64,000 bases of DNA from Trifolium pratense (Eukaryota > Streptophyta > Magnoliopsida > Fabales > Fabaceae). A program made the translations under genes and the position numbers. The notes below the pieces were generated by a model. That model had not been told where the DNA came from, did no database searches, and saw only the letters and a program-made list of their open reading frames with translations. Positions within the stretch are counted from its first letter, which is position 1; the number at the start of each line of letters is the position of its first letter. This document shows, piece by piece, positions 23,210 to 35,085 of the stretch. The stretch lies in NCBI RefSeq assembly GCF_020283565.1, contig NC_060064.1, positions 17,938,337 to 18,002,336 on the forward strand. The letters are read 5' to 3'.

Positions 23210-25158
23210 TAGGGGTGGACAAGACCCGTTTATCCAGCCCAATCCGCCTTGCCCGGAAAAAAAAAACTGAAACGGGTCGGGCCCAAATAGCATCACGGGT
23301 TCAGTGGCCCAATAAGTCAGTTTCATGTGACTTGAGATGGTCGGGTTCGGTCCTGGATTTGTCATCCACGGGTATCCGAACCGACCCGTGTTTATTAGTA
23401 TTTTTATTTTATTTTTAATACTAATACGTATACGACGTCGTTTTTGCCATTTTGGTTCTTAACTTTGGCCAACTCCTTCAGTTATCTCACTTTGTTCCAA
23501 TGTTCCAAACCCTAGTAGAGTGAACCCTTATGCGCCGCCGCCAACTCACTCCTTCTCCTCCGTTTTCACCAGTCGTGAGTCGTCATCTCATCCATCCACC
23601 TCGTCGAACTCAAAGCACCTACCCATCCATCTCCTCCATTTTCTTCGTGTTCGATTTCTTTATTGGGTTTTTCGTTTTAAGTTTTTACAACTCTTTACGA
23701 TTTTGCTTTTTTTTTTTTTTTTATCATGGAATACATAAGAAGAAAGATATAAAGATCCTCATGGCTGAGGAACAAGAGGCTACGCTTGTTTGTGAAGTTG
23801 AAGGTAGACAAAGGTTAGAGTTTTAACTTGTTTGTTTCGTTTTTTGTTAAGGCTTTCAAGTCTTCTCTCTATATGACTAATACTTTGATCTGTTGTTTTT
23901 AATGTTAGATCGACATGATAAATAATAATCATCAGATCTACAAATTTCTCTTCAGATCTATATGGTATGTAACAATATTCAGATCTAATAATATGTTCCT
24001 CGTGTTGATTTATGGTTTATGTTAGTTATTGATCCATATTTCTCTTTTGTTAGGTTTGGTGAAAACAATAGATGCTTTTTTGTTTGTGAAGGTAATATTT
24101 GGTTCTTTTGTTAGAAAAATGAGAAAATGAAGAGAAAGCTAGGAAGAAGTTCTATTTAAAATAAATATTGTTGTGTAAAATATAATCTTGGTGTTGATAT
24201 AATATATGCGTAATTGCTTTGTTGATGATTGTTGGTGTTGACATAGTATATGTGTAAGTGACAATAGATTTAACAGAGGAGTAAAGAATACCTCTCTAAG
24301 GGTAGTAGTAAATTAATAATGATGTTGCAAATGTTAGATCTATGTATTTGTACATATTGAGATAGGTAGCAAATTTATTAGTTATATCTTTTAACCATTG
24401 TTTCTCTTTTGCAGAAGCAACATCTCCATGTTTCTCAAGTTTTTTTCCTGGTCTTAAAAGCTCATTGTGTGACACACTTCATTGTAAGTGTATGGTCTTA
24501 ACTCTATTTTAACACATAATTACTTTAGATCATAATTACTTATGTTTTTTTTTTCTTTCTAATTTCATAAACATCGATGTGTTTATTGAATGCAGGTATG
24601 CAAGAAGCTTCTTGATAAGAGGATAGAAAATTGATTTTTGTTGATCAGTATCAAATTGTAAAATTTTAAATATAACTTTGTAATAATATTTTAATTATAC
24701 ACTTCTATGTGATGGTGAATTATTGTGTATATTTAAATCAATCGAACTATAACTAATATTGGACAACAAAAATTGTCCAATTTGAATCTTATAGGAAAAA
24801 AATGACAGCAAAATGATACGAAATAAAAAATGATCATTTTAGAAAAATGCCAAAGTTGAATTGTTATTGGTCAAAATTGAGTTGTTACAAAAAGTCCAAA
24901 ATTGGGCTGTTACAAAAAAAACTTTAAAATTGGGCCATTAAAAAAAGTCAATTAAACAAAAAAAAGAAAAAAAAATTGGGCTTCAATTGGCCCAACCCGT
25001 AAAAACCATCCGTTTTGACCCAAACCCGTTTGGCCCGTAACCGAACAAACCGAGGCCCAATAATGGTTCGGTGTGGGCCGTATTAATCCACCCGTGGATT
25101 GGGCCGGTTTGAGGTTTTGGGCCCATACCGACCCAAACCGGCCCGTTGTCCACCCCTA
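23210..25158. mobile_element. hAT-type element (1949 bp) with gene-like cargo
   Basis: The ends are inverted: TAGGGGTGGACAA at 23210 and TTGTCCACCCCTA at 25158. Both flanks are GATGTAGG (23202-23209 and 25159-25166), an exact 8-bp target duplication. The TAGGGGTGG-type end with an 8-bp duplication is diagnostic of the hAT superfamily. Subterminal zones are rich in GGCCC/CGGGT words. No transposase is visible. Instead the interior (about 23440-24650) looks like a spliced transcription unit: a pyrimidine-rich leader, an ATG at 23761, and several sequences flanked by AG and GT dinucleotides. Confidence 0.85.
23761..24635 (+). pseudogene. Captured gene-like exons inside the hAT element
   Basis: Tentative exons: 23761-23814 (ATG, then AEEQEATLVCEVEGRQR, followed by GTTAGA); a piece after TTGTTAG at about 24054-24090 followed by GTAATA; a piece after TTTGCAG at 24415-24484 followed by GTAAGT; and one after TGCAG at about 24597 ending near 24633. 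The pattern of AG...GT borders suggests captured host exons, but the exons do not join into a protein I recognise and the reading frame is not secured. The source gene is unknown. Confidence 0.35.
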
Positions 25159-25166
25159 GATGTAGG

Positions 25167-25995
25167 CCAATGATATATTGAAGTTAAACACCCTATCGTG
25201 AGTGGGTTGCACTTGCAACAAAATATTGATCGGATCCTACAAAGTGCGTGGATAGAGAGATTATAAAATGAATATGTTCAAGTGACAATAATATTAGTAT
25301 ATGATTGGTTTCAATTTTAGAGGAGCTACCACTTATTTTAGATATGTAGAATTGATTCTATGATGTTTAAAGGGTGTTTGAATTTTCTTTGTAGAATTGA
25401 TTCTATTACCTAGAACTGATTCCAATTGAAGCAATATTTTGTAGCTTTTCAATTCTCGTCAAAATCAATTCTCCACATAAACCTCAATTTTACCCTTCTC
25501 AATTCAATTCTTGTTTTATGCATATGAAAAATATTTGTTTGAGGGTGGAGAATCCACTTTATGTGTCTAATATATTCTCTGACAAAAATTAATCATCGTT
25601 AATAATATTAGAAACTTCGTGGGCTCTGCCCTCTTTTTGTAACAAAAAAAAATATATAGAAATTTCGTACCAATATTGGTATAAACAAAATAAAATAGAG
25701 ATATTACAAAATTGTCTTTGACGATCCCAAAACATTAAGTATTTTTTATTTACTAGTACTACACTAATTACTTAATAATTTTATAGTTCATTGGCAAGAG
25801 ATATTATTATTGTATTTATCGTTCAATTTTTTTTTCTATTAACTCTTTAATTTTTCGAAAAGATGATCTAATAATTTAAATTCGGTGGAGACGAAGGCAA
25901 AATCAGAAAAATTGAATTTGAGTTATGATAATGAATATTGGATTATAAGATAGTTTTCGATCCAAGACAAAAAAGATATTACGGTTTATAAAACA
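25167..25995. other. Intergenic spacer with MITE-like debris
   Basis: 25320-25500 contains repeated TAGAATTGATTCTA-type words and their inverse (AATCAATTCT), probably a degraded MITE. The rest is AT-rich without a recognised feature. Confidence 0.4.
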
Positions 25996-26000
25996 TTTAC

Positions 26001-26196
26001 TGTTATGAATAATTTGGTGGATGTCCATTAAACATTGACCCATTCCACTGGCCCATTATATTGTCCTATAAATAGGACTTGTATTGTCATGTAAACATAC
26101 ACTTTGATGAGAATAATACAATCTCTATTCTTTCTCTCTTCTCTTCTTCTCTCATCTATACTTATATATTATTACTATTACTTATATTTCATAACA
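26001..26196 (+). repeat. 5' LTR, 196 bp
   Basis: Left LTR of the element at 26001-27605; TG...CA ends with inner inverted motif TGTTATG/CATAACA; TATA box at about 26067. Confidence 0.92.
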
Positions 26197-26339
26197 CGTT
26201 ATCAGCACAAGCTTACCAACTGAGGTACGCAATTTTTATTTTTGATTATTATATGATTATGAATCGTTTGAACCTTGTATACTTATAAAGATCAAATAAT
26301 AATAATAATTAAAATTAAATAAATAAATAAGCATCATTC

Positions 26340-26810
26340 CTTTATGTATTTAATTGATTCAATGTTGTTTATGCTTCGTGATATCCGACATTTGTATGGT
26401 GAAACATAACACTTTGATCATTAATATTACATAAAATGTTGATCAATTATTTATTTATTTATTTATTTATTTATAATATGTATCTTGGACGTTTGATATT
26501 GTTTGAGTTTCGTGACCGACAATAGTCTGGTGAAGCATCATTATGCTTCGTGACCGACACATGTATGGTGAAACATCGACACTTCAATCATCCAAAAGAA
26601 CATAAACATGTTTAAGAATTCATAATCTGGGTTCTTGAAGAACCTAGAAAGTTAATACATGAATTCCCGAAGAATTCATAATCTTGGTTCCTAAAAACCT
26701 ATTCTTAGTTCCTGAAAAACTTAGACATTTAATACATGAATTCCCGAAGAATTCATAACTTAGTTCCCGAAGAACTTAAAAAAATATATTTTGTTCCTGA
26801 AGAACTTACG
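26340..26810. repeat. Tandem-like repeats inside the LTR element
   Basis: Two repeat kinds: TATGCTTCGTGA(T)..CCGACA..TGTATGGTGAAACAT recurs three times (26370-26575), and a series of GTTC(C/T)(C/T)GAAGAA(C)TT(A)-type units with ATACATGAATTCCCGAAGAATTCATAA twice (26655-26760). A (TTTA)n tract lies at 26446-26474. The role is unknown. Confidence 0.7.
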
Positions 26811-27409
26811 AAATATCACCATTTATCACCATGCATCCCTAATGGATTGCACATCAAAATACAATTACTCATGGAGATCTATGAAACAAACAACAATAAC
26901 AATATCATGAAGAAAAAAAAAATGACGAGGAAAGTTGAGGAGTATAGAAGATAAATCAAGAATGTGATTTGGTTGAAGTGTGTCATTCATCAGATACAAG
27001 AATCTGTGAGTTTTCTTCTAAAGGGTTCTTGCAATGATTCAACGTGAAGATAATCACACAAACTACATATTTGGAGAAGACTATATGTTAAAGAAGATAA
27101 GACATGTCTTTCTACAAAGTCAGCTTCAAGTAAAACTTTTGAGCAACTACTACAACTACATAAGATTATTTGATTTTCTTCGTCTCATATATAATTGTCT
27201 TTATGAGGGGGAGATATAAATATGTTCTGCACTCTTTTTCCCTTAACCATGGTTTTGTCCCACTGGGTTTTTCTTGGTAAGGTTTTTAATGAGGCAGTTC
27301 ACACACAAAGGATGATGTACTCTTTTTCCTTCACTAGGATTTTTTCCCAATGAGTTTTCTCTAGTAAGGTTTTAACGAGGCATATCCTCGATGGACATCC
27401 AAGGGGGAG

Positions 27410-27605
27410 TGTTATGAATAATTTGGTGGATGTCCATTAAGCATTGACTCATTCCACTGGCACATTATATTGTCCTATAAATAGGACTTGTATTGTCATG
27501 TAAACATACACTTTGATGAGAATAATACAATCTCTATTATTTCTCTCTTATCTTCTTCTCTCCTCTATACTTATATATTATTACTATTACTTATATTTCA
27601 TAACA
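27410..27605 (+). repeat. 3' LTR, 196 bp
   Basis: Right LTR of the element at 26001-27605, directly preceded by the polypurine tract. Confidence 0.92.
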
Positions 27606-28142
27606 TTTACAAAGATATACTAGTATTTCACTTAACTCTTTAAAAACCTTGAAATTTATTCCGAGTGCTCTTTAAATCTAAGGTGATTTTACATTGAATC
27701 AGACACCACACACTCACTCTAGATTTCATTTTTTTTGGCAAATTTTTATTTTTTTTTGTTTAATTTCAATTTTTTTTATTGCTTCAAATATTATTATTTT
27801 TGACTAATATTGCTTCAAATATTTAAAAATATAAAATAAAATATTCTGTATTATCCAAAACAAAACAAACAAAAAGTGCTTTTTCTGTTTGCTTCTCCTT
27901 ACCTAAATCCCAGAAACAAACACACAGCATCAGCATCTCCGATATCGCAACCCAAACCAGGAGAGAGAAAGTATTGCAAAATAATAAACCCTCTTTTTTT
28001 AGAGAGAGAAAGTAAGCATAGCCCTAGAATTTTATGCAACCAGATAAGCACTTTTCTGTGCAGCTCATTCACACACTAGATGGAGAGAGAGTGAGAAAAA
28101 AACCATTTTTTCGTTTACCCTTTTTCATTTTTATAATAACCC

Positions 28143-28146
<4 letters not shown>

Positions 28147-28192
<46 letters not shown>
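28147..28192. repeat. (CT)n microsatellite
   Basis: About 22 CT units in the probable 5' UTR of the AT-hook gene. CT-rich leaders are common in plant genes. Confidence 0.95.
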
Positions 28193-28196
<4 letters not shown>

Positions 28197-28769
28197 GTTG
28201 CTTAGTAATTTGCGTTCTTTGCACTCACACTGGTTTTTTCTTACTACCACTCTTCTCCAAGTAAAGAAAAACGATATCTTTTTTTGTCTTTTTCCACAAT
28301 CACTAGCTTCAATTTGTGCACAGGTGGAATTGGTGATGTGCAACTGCATAACCTTTTGTTCTTTCCTATAAATGTATGTATGATCCTTCCCTTGTCATTA
28401 TTTATATTTTATCTGCATGTTGCATTTTCTCTTTCATGTATTTGGGGTGTTAAATTTTGTTCTAATTCAAAACCCAATTTACCAAAGTTTGTGACTTTAT
28501 ATGTCAGAAACATCATGACTGTCATTTTGAGGTCCCTTTGTTTGGAACTTCTTTCATGTATTTATGACTACTTTTCTGTTTTTGGGCTGTTGGTTTTCTT
28601 AGTGTTGGCAACTTGGCATGGAGGGTTGAGTTTTATCTGTAATGGGTATATGGTTACTTTTGAAATTGCTTTGTGTCTAAGGTTTATAATTGGTGCTGGT
28701 AAGAGTGGACCTTTCCATGTTCAACATGTAACTTTTTTTAGTTATACTATGTAGCAACAACACTACACA

Positions 28770-28910
28770 TTAAAAGTGTGTCTGGTGTCCGACAGTGACA
28801 TATGTGGTTATATTCAATCACTGACATATGTGGTTACATTCAATCACTTTCATTTATTACCGTGTTAGTGGTTGCGTCTGTGTTTGCGTCGGTGCTTCAT
28901 ATGTTTAGTA
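28770..28910. repeat. GTGTCCGACA-type dispersed repeat with internal duplication
   Basis: Contains GTCTGGTGTCCGACAGTGACATATG, and GACATATGTGGTTA(T/C)ATTCAATCACT repeated twice in tandem. It is related to 9560-9700 in the thioesterase intron. Confidence 0.5.
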
Positions 28911-29445
28911 AGTTGCCATATAGCTTCTCCTTTTGTCTTCTGTTAAATATGTACATGTTATTATTGGATAGCGGTTCCCTTATTTGTGTGGATGCCTTGG
29001 CTTTCCATCTTTATCTCTAATTTATCTTCTACTTTATGGCTGTCTTGTCTTCTACATTTGTGGGTACCATTGAGTCTTGTGTCCTTTCATTTTCTTTCGT
29101 ATGTATTGTTAATATGTTGCTATCAAGGAAAAACTTTATCAGCTAGAAGCTACCCCATTTTGATTTGAAGGATTATTAGTCTTTCTTCTCAAACTACAGT
29201 TACAAATAGTATAATTTAAGGCTTAAGCACTGTTTTGACTTGAGACTCTTTTTGGTTATTTTTTTTTTGAAAAATCACTCTTTTTGGTTATTTGTTATTG
29301 AATTTCATATATTTTATGGTATTCTAATATATGGATATTTGTCATTAAACTCTATTTGTGAACAGAGCTTGGTCATAAGTATTTATTATATTTCAATATC
29401 GGAGGTAAGAGTTGCTTGTGAAAGAAGGCATTTTGAAGTAAATGC

Positions 29446-32309
29446 ATGGATCACGGGGACCATATGGCGTTACCCGGTTCTGCATCTTACTATATGCAGC
29501 AGAGAGGACTAGCTGGTTCTGGAGCACAACCTGAGTTACATGTTTCGCCGAGTTTTAATCAATTGTCTAATCCCAATCTACCATTTCAATCCAGCATTGG
29601 TGGTGGTAGTAACATTGGATCAACATTACCTTTAGAATCTTTACCAATTTCATCTCAAGGTGTCAATGTGAGTGGTCCTACCGGGGTACCATCTGGGGAG
29701 ACTGTGAAAAGGAAGAGAGGAAGGCCGAGGAAATATGGCTCTGATAGAGTTGTGTCGTTGGCACTGAGTCCAAGTCCAGCACAATCTAGTAATCCCGGAA
29801 CCGTGATGCAAGGAGGCCCGAAACGAGGGAGAGGGCGTCCACCTGGGAGTGGGAAGAAACAACAATTGGCTTCTTTTGGTAATTCTCTATTGCAATTTAT
29901 TGTTTGTTAGTGTTAATACTTAATTATGATTATTGTTTGATGCATGAATGGTATGTATGGGATTTGAAGCAATTTTTCAAACTGGTCATGAGATTGGTGA
30001 AAAGAATGGTTACAGTTAACTGGTTTAACTATGAGCCTGGTTGTTACTTGTTACTGTATTTTTCTTTTTCATAAAAATAACTTATTTTGAAAAAACCAGG
30101 GTCCAATGATTTAAGGTTATGTATAAAAAAGATGTTTTTTTAGACAAATGTAAAGTAGAAGCTATTTTTTGTTTGGTTACAATTATTAAATCATTTTTTT
30201 TTGACAACTTTTTTTTTAAAAGGTATTTTTTTTTCTATTAAACCTCTGGTTCCCAGGGGAAGGGGGCCCCGGTAATCCAGAGTTCGGCCTCGAGGTAGTT
30301 ATTAAGTCTTTTTTTGAAAAAAGACTATGGGTGCGTTTGATCTGCTAAAAAACAGGGGACTAGACCGGACAACTTTTGTTGTACCATGTTTGATTTAGAA
30401 ACTGGTTATGGGACTGGACAAAAACAAGAATTTTTGTCCCCCACTGAACCACGGGACAACTTTTTGTCCACAGTACAACTATGGACAAAAAATAAGGATT
30501 TAGATAAATAATTTACAAATTAACTGCTGAACATCATGGAACACTTCTTTGTAAACCGCATTTACAGTTTCATTTGTATCTTCTCCTTTTTCATCGGTTG
30601 GTTGTCAATAACTTTAAGCCTTTCCTTGAAGTTACTCTTGACATTGCAACATATAGTTGTCCATGAGAGAAAATTGACTGTGGAAGATATTCGCCATGAC
30701 TGGCCCTGACTCTTGTATATATATAGTAAATGGAAAGCATATTCAGCGTTTGAATTTAAATTTGAAATCGGATTTAATGACCTGTTTTAATATTTTGATG
30801 TGGGTTTTGGGCCAAATCCGGATTAATTTCATCAGGTCCATTTAGGGTTATATAATTAGGGTTACTTGGAGACATAACTTTTATATTAATAAAGATAAAG
30901 ATAAAGATAACGATAAAGATCTCTAAGAAATAAACCACTTTTTTACACAACTTTAAAATCACTTTTTTCATAAGCTAAACAAACGGGCATTATTTACTTT
31001 TATTATTATAGAACATGTTAACTAATATTAGTATAACGCTGTAAGAAATTCAGAGAAAACTCAAATGAACATAAAAATGATCATAATCTTATTGGATCTA
31101 GTTCATTAGTGTTGCTATGACTACACCTAGAATGATCATAATCTAAATCTTGTAAGAAAAAAGAAACTTCAATATTAAGAACTAAATAATAATTCATACT
31201 CATTACTGAATGTCATATGTTGTGCTTTTAACTTGAAATTGAATTTTTATTAGGTTAAATTATTGTTTTAGTCTGACTTGATTTTTTTTTACAAAATTAA
31301 TAAATAACAAAGACAACTGGTTCATACCGGTTCTTCGTCGGTGATTTTGGACTGGTTTGATTGATTCCTATGCTTTCAATAGCGCTCTGGGTGGCGTGAT
31401 AGAGTTGGGTTGGTGCGGAAGAGTGCCTAGCCTCCCCCACACGTGGTAAGGTGGTGTAGAATAGAGTTGCAGCCACATTCGCGCATGAGAAACGCGTGTT
31501 TGGCAAAGGAGGCCCCACTACAGGAGCGCAATTTTTTAGGGTTTGAAAATCCTAAAATACCCTTAAAATGGAGTAGTTACAGGGGTATTTTTGGGGTTTA
31601 TCCTCATCTCTTTTGTGGCCACAGAAGAGATACGCCTGATCTCTCTTCTCGCCTCACTCTCTTTATCTTTCACTTTACCCTCTGCTGTCGCCGAAGATGC
31701 CTCGTTTAATTGCTGGTCAAACATCACTCCAATGCCGTAAGGGTTTTTAAAAGTTTGGATTGAAGTTTTGTAAATCTATATTCAAATGTTATTGGTTCTA
31801 ATTTTTTATTTTAGCTGTTTATTTATATATTTTTTATGTTGCCAACTTGACATGCTGCTATCATAATGACATGAATAAGTAGTGGAATTTAAGTTTCGTT
31901 CTATAATTGGTTCAAAAAAAAAAAAGTTTTGTTCTATAATTCTAATTCCGGTCCTTTTTATAAGAAACAATTGACTTTTTTGGTTCATTGAGTAATTTTC
32001 TTGAGTTTAAATTTTTGCTGATCTCCAAGAGAGATATGCATTTTTTAATTGCAAATGAAAGGAAATCTGATTACAATTAAATTGGATGATTATGATCTAA
32101 ATGTTCATCTATATATAGCGTGATTCCTTTTCACAATTGTAGAATTATATAGACAGAAAATAGTGTTACCTGATTCATTAGTTACTGTACCAAGTTATAA
32201 TAATCAAGCTATTGAAAATTATTTTATCAATATTGAAAAATTAAATGTTTCTAACCAAGTATACTGTATGTGCACGGCATGCCATACGTGTGTTGTGTGG
32301 TGTGTGTGA

Positions 32310-32373
<64 letters not shown>

Positions 32374-35085
32374 TTGCATGTGATATAAAAAGTTGCAATG
32401 GCTCCGACATGCATATAAATTATAAAATAACAAGAATTTCATGATGACAACATATGATGATACTTATATTTATCATAACACATAAGTTTGCTAAGTTCTT
32501 TATCTGCAGTTTCTGATGTTTTTAGTGGTTGCTTATTGTCAGGTGAGTCGATGCCTGGTTCAGCTGGGGTTGGATTCACTCCACATATCGTCCATGTTGC
32601 AATTGGTGAAGTAAGTTTTTTTTTTAATTAATTTAGATTTATCTTCTGTTTTGGATTTATATGTTGTTTAAATTTGCAGGACAAATATGCGGAAAAGAGA
32701 GAAAAGATAAATATGAATTTGAATGATATTATGTTTTTGTTAAGACTTAGATGTCAGAAAGATATCATGGTGATGTGTAGATATGCATTGTTTTACAATC
32801 AGTAGCCTAATATAAGATGACCCCTAAAGCATAAGAATCCTTATATTTTTACCTATTTAAGTAAATGTTAACTTCTGAATTTCTATTGATTTGTCTGTTC
32901 TTATTATTTTACTATAAGTTTTATCTAAAGGATCTGCTGACATATATTTACAACCGAATTTTTGCATCGTGGAGCAAGGAAAGGTGGTAGGCACTATGTA
33001 GTTCGTACAACTAATTTTTTTGAATAACGATAAAAGTTAGAATTAAATACTGAACAGATTTTCATATATACTGTTTTCCTCTTAAAAGGAAAATTGACCT
33101 GATTTCCATTAATTCTTTTATGCTACTTAAAATCATAATGATTTTATTTCATGGTTTTTTGTCTCGTTTCAATTTTTTGGCATTTATATAAATATTGGAG
33201 AATTACACTTTTGAACTTTTTTTCTCCTGCAGGACATTTCAGCAAAAGTCATAGCATTGTCTCAGGTGCGCGCTAGGGCTTTATGTGTCCTTTCCGGTTT
33301 TGGCAGTGTCTCCGCTGTCACACTTGGTCAGCCTTCTAGTTCAGGTGGCACTGTCCAATATGAGGTGTGGACACTCTCTTACTATTATTGTGTTAATTTA
33401 ATTTGGATACACTTACAGGTTCAAATGAAATTGCTGTTGATGGCATATGTAATTGTGTTAATTAGAGTTAATATGATTGATTGATTAATAAATGCAGTTG
33501 TTGGAAGAATGCCTTAATATTTTTATTCACGTTAAGACTTGTATTAGTATTGCAATTTAAGAATATTTTGTGGCTACTTTTCAAATTGTTCTCTATGCGA
33601 GCCTTTGAACATGTGTCGCAGCTCTTCTACAATGCCATGCTAACCGAAACTTAGTTGTATAGTTTAAACATGGAATTTGTTGCAAAATAATTCATGAATA
33701 CATTCCTAATCCTGATTATGTGTGTCCACACGTGTATAATAACATATATGACTGGTATAAATAAATTTTGATGGTTCTACACTTCTACTAAAACAAAGTA
33801 AATTTATGCCATTGAATCTTTTGATTTTTTGAGTCACCGTGCTTTTCTGATTGGTGTGTTTACTATCTTAGCTTTAAGCACATATTTTGAATAGGAAATT
33901 TCTATTAATGTAGACCTTTGTAGTCATAATCACAGATTCTACATTTACCTTCTCGAGTTTGTATTGCTTTTATTGCTGCTTTCTCTACATCCACTCTCTC
34001 ATTATAAGGTTGTTTATATATTTATTTAATTGTCGGCTTGGTTTTGACTTTGTTAGGGACATTTTGAAATCCTGAGCTTGTCAGGTTCTTTGTTGCCAAC
34101 TGAGAATGGCAGCATACGGGACCGAGCTGGTGGGATAAGTGTTATGCTTTCTAGTCCTGAAGGCCGCGTATTTGGTGGAAGAGTTGCTGGGCAGCTAATT
34201 GCTTCAGCTCCTACCAAGGTAACATTTCTTGTTTCTTGCTGTGTTTTGTCTCTTTAAAATTTGTTCACGTTGGAATCAGTCCTTTGCAATATTCATTTTA
34301 CTTTTTATGGAGTCAGCAGTGGTGTGACTAAAATCAAATGTTCTATATATTACAAGGCTCAATTCAAACATAAAAAAATATTTCAGGGACTAAAAGAAAC
34401 AAGAAAGACCAAAAGCAAAAATAAAGTATATTTGCATGGTTTAAAACAATTGTTTTGTTTACTGATACTAAAAGTAAAATGTGGCATATCTGTAGGGACC
34501 AAAAATATATTTAAACCTATTTTGTATTATACTTTTGGAACATATATCTAATGAGTTTAAATTTGACACACTATTAGTGTTCAATGTGGTACTTAAGCCA
34601 TGAGGCTCTCCCATCTATTGGACTAGTGTTTTGGGTCGGGCTCTCCTCATGTGCTTAAGTCCTAACAGTGACTATAGAAGTAGTTATGATTCAAGTCAAA
34701 CAATTTTAATGATCGAGTTTTCTTTGTTGCTGAGGAAAATGATATGCGTGTATGATTGATTGCCAGTCTAAATGAACTTTACACAATTAAAATCATATAT
34801 AATTTTCCAGCTACTTACTAAACATAGAAGTCATGACTGTAGGTGGTGGTTGGGACCTTTCTATGGGGTAGATTAAATGGAAGGAACAAGAAAAAGGAAA
34901 GTTCAGAAGATGCTGAAGGTGCTGTGGAATCAGTTCATCAAGGAGCTCATAATCCGGGTGCACTGAATAGCATTTCACCAAACCAAAATCTGACCCCAAC
35001 CTCATCTTTAAGTCCTTGGTCAGCAGCATCGCGTCCGATGGATATGCGTAATTCTCACGGTGACATTGATTTAATGCGTGGTTGA
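29446..35085 (+). CDS. AHL: AT-hook motif nuclear-localized (AHL) protein, two AT-hooks plus PPC
   Basis: Nuclear DNA-binding protein that binds the minor groove of AT-rich DNA; AHL proteins multimerise through the PPC domain and regulate growth and flowering genes. Exons: 29446-29878, 32543-32610, 33233-33364, 34057-34218 and 34843-35085, giving 345 residues plus stop. The first AT-hook is RKRGRPRKYG (~89-98), type I. The second is KRGRGRPPGSGKK (~126-138), type II. The PPC domain spans ~157-280 (FTPHIVHVAIGEDIS, VRARALCVLSGFGSVSAVTL, GTVQYEGHFEILSLSGSLL, GGRVAGQLIASAPTKVVVGTF). The family core GRFEIL reads GHFEIL here. The Ser/Pro-rich tail is typical. The GTGCGC inside exon 3 is not a donor, since the frame continues through PPC. 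A second ATG at 29442 overlaps the start out of frame. Confidence 0.95.
29879..32542. other. AHL intron 1 with repeat debris
   Basis: 2.66-kb intron. 30220-30310 carries a GC-rich legume repeat fragment (GGTTCCCAGGGGAAGGGGGCCCCGG...TTCGGCC). 30345-30500 is a MITE-like stretch with GGGACTGGACAAAA and TTTTTGTCC(C/A) words in opposite orientation. 30893-30919 is a (GATAAA)n tract. 31370-31700 is moderately GC-rich without a recognisable protein. 32295-32370 is a TG/GA microsatellite. Confidence 0.5.
32295..32370. repeat. Compound (TG)n(AG)n microsatellite
   Basis: TG units followed by about 21 AG units in intron 1 of the AHL gene. Confidence 0.95.

Larger units (their letters stand above)
26001..27605 (+). 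mobile_element. Complete short non-autonomous LTR retrotransposon
   Basis: LTRs of 196 bp at 26001-26196 and 27410-27605 start TGTTATG and end CATAACA. I count six mismatches between them (about 97% identity), so the insertion is fairly young. TTTAC flanks both sides (25996-26000 and 27606-27610), a 5-bp duplication. A TATA box (CCTATAAATAGG) lies in each LTR. After the left LTR comes CGTTATCAGCACAAGC, a primer-binding-site-like sequence. Before the right LTR is the polypurine tract AAGGGGGAG. The 1.2-kb interior has no gag or pol. The motifs CCACTGGGTTTTTCTTGGTAAGG and TTTTAACGAGGCA near the 3' end are typical of copia-type tails, so this is probably a deletion derivative mobilised in trans. 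Confidence 0.92.
27611..29445 (+). other. Promoter and 5' UTR region of the AT-hook gene
   Basis: From about 27880 the sequence becomes pyrimidine-rich and leader-like (CCTAAATCCCAGAAAC, AAACCCTC). It includes the CT microsatellite at 28147-28192. A long 5' UTR intron up to about 29400 is likely, since the ATG at 29446 follows TTTCAATATCGGAG/GTAAGA-type sequence. A GTGTCCGACA-type repeat with a 26-bp tandem duplication occupies 28770-28910. The exact transcription start cannot be seen. Confidence 0.5.

Noticed and set aside
26340..26600. CRISPR-like array of repeats within the LTR element
   Set aside because: Repeats are few, unequal and spaced irregularly in a plant retroelement; no cas genes.
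28131..28349. Frame with (Arg-Glu)n on the minus strand and (Ser-Leu)n on the plus strand
   Set aside because: Translation of the CT microsatellite in the AHL leader.
33261..33270. Possible intron donor GTGCGC within AHL exon 3
   Set aside because: The PPC domain continues in frame across it (ALSQVRARALCVLSG), and the next good donor is at 33365.
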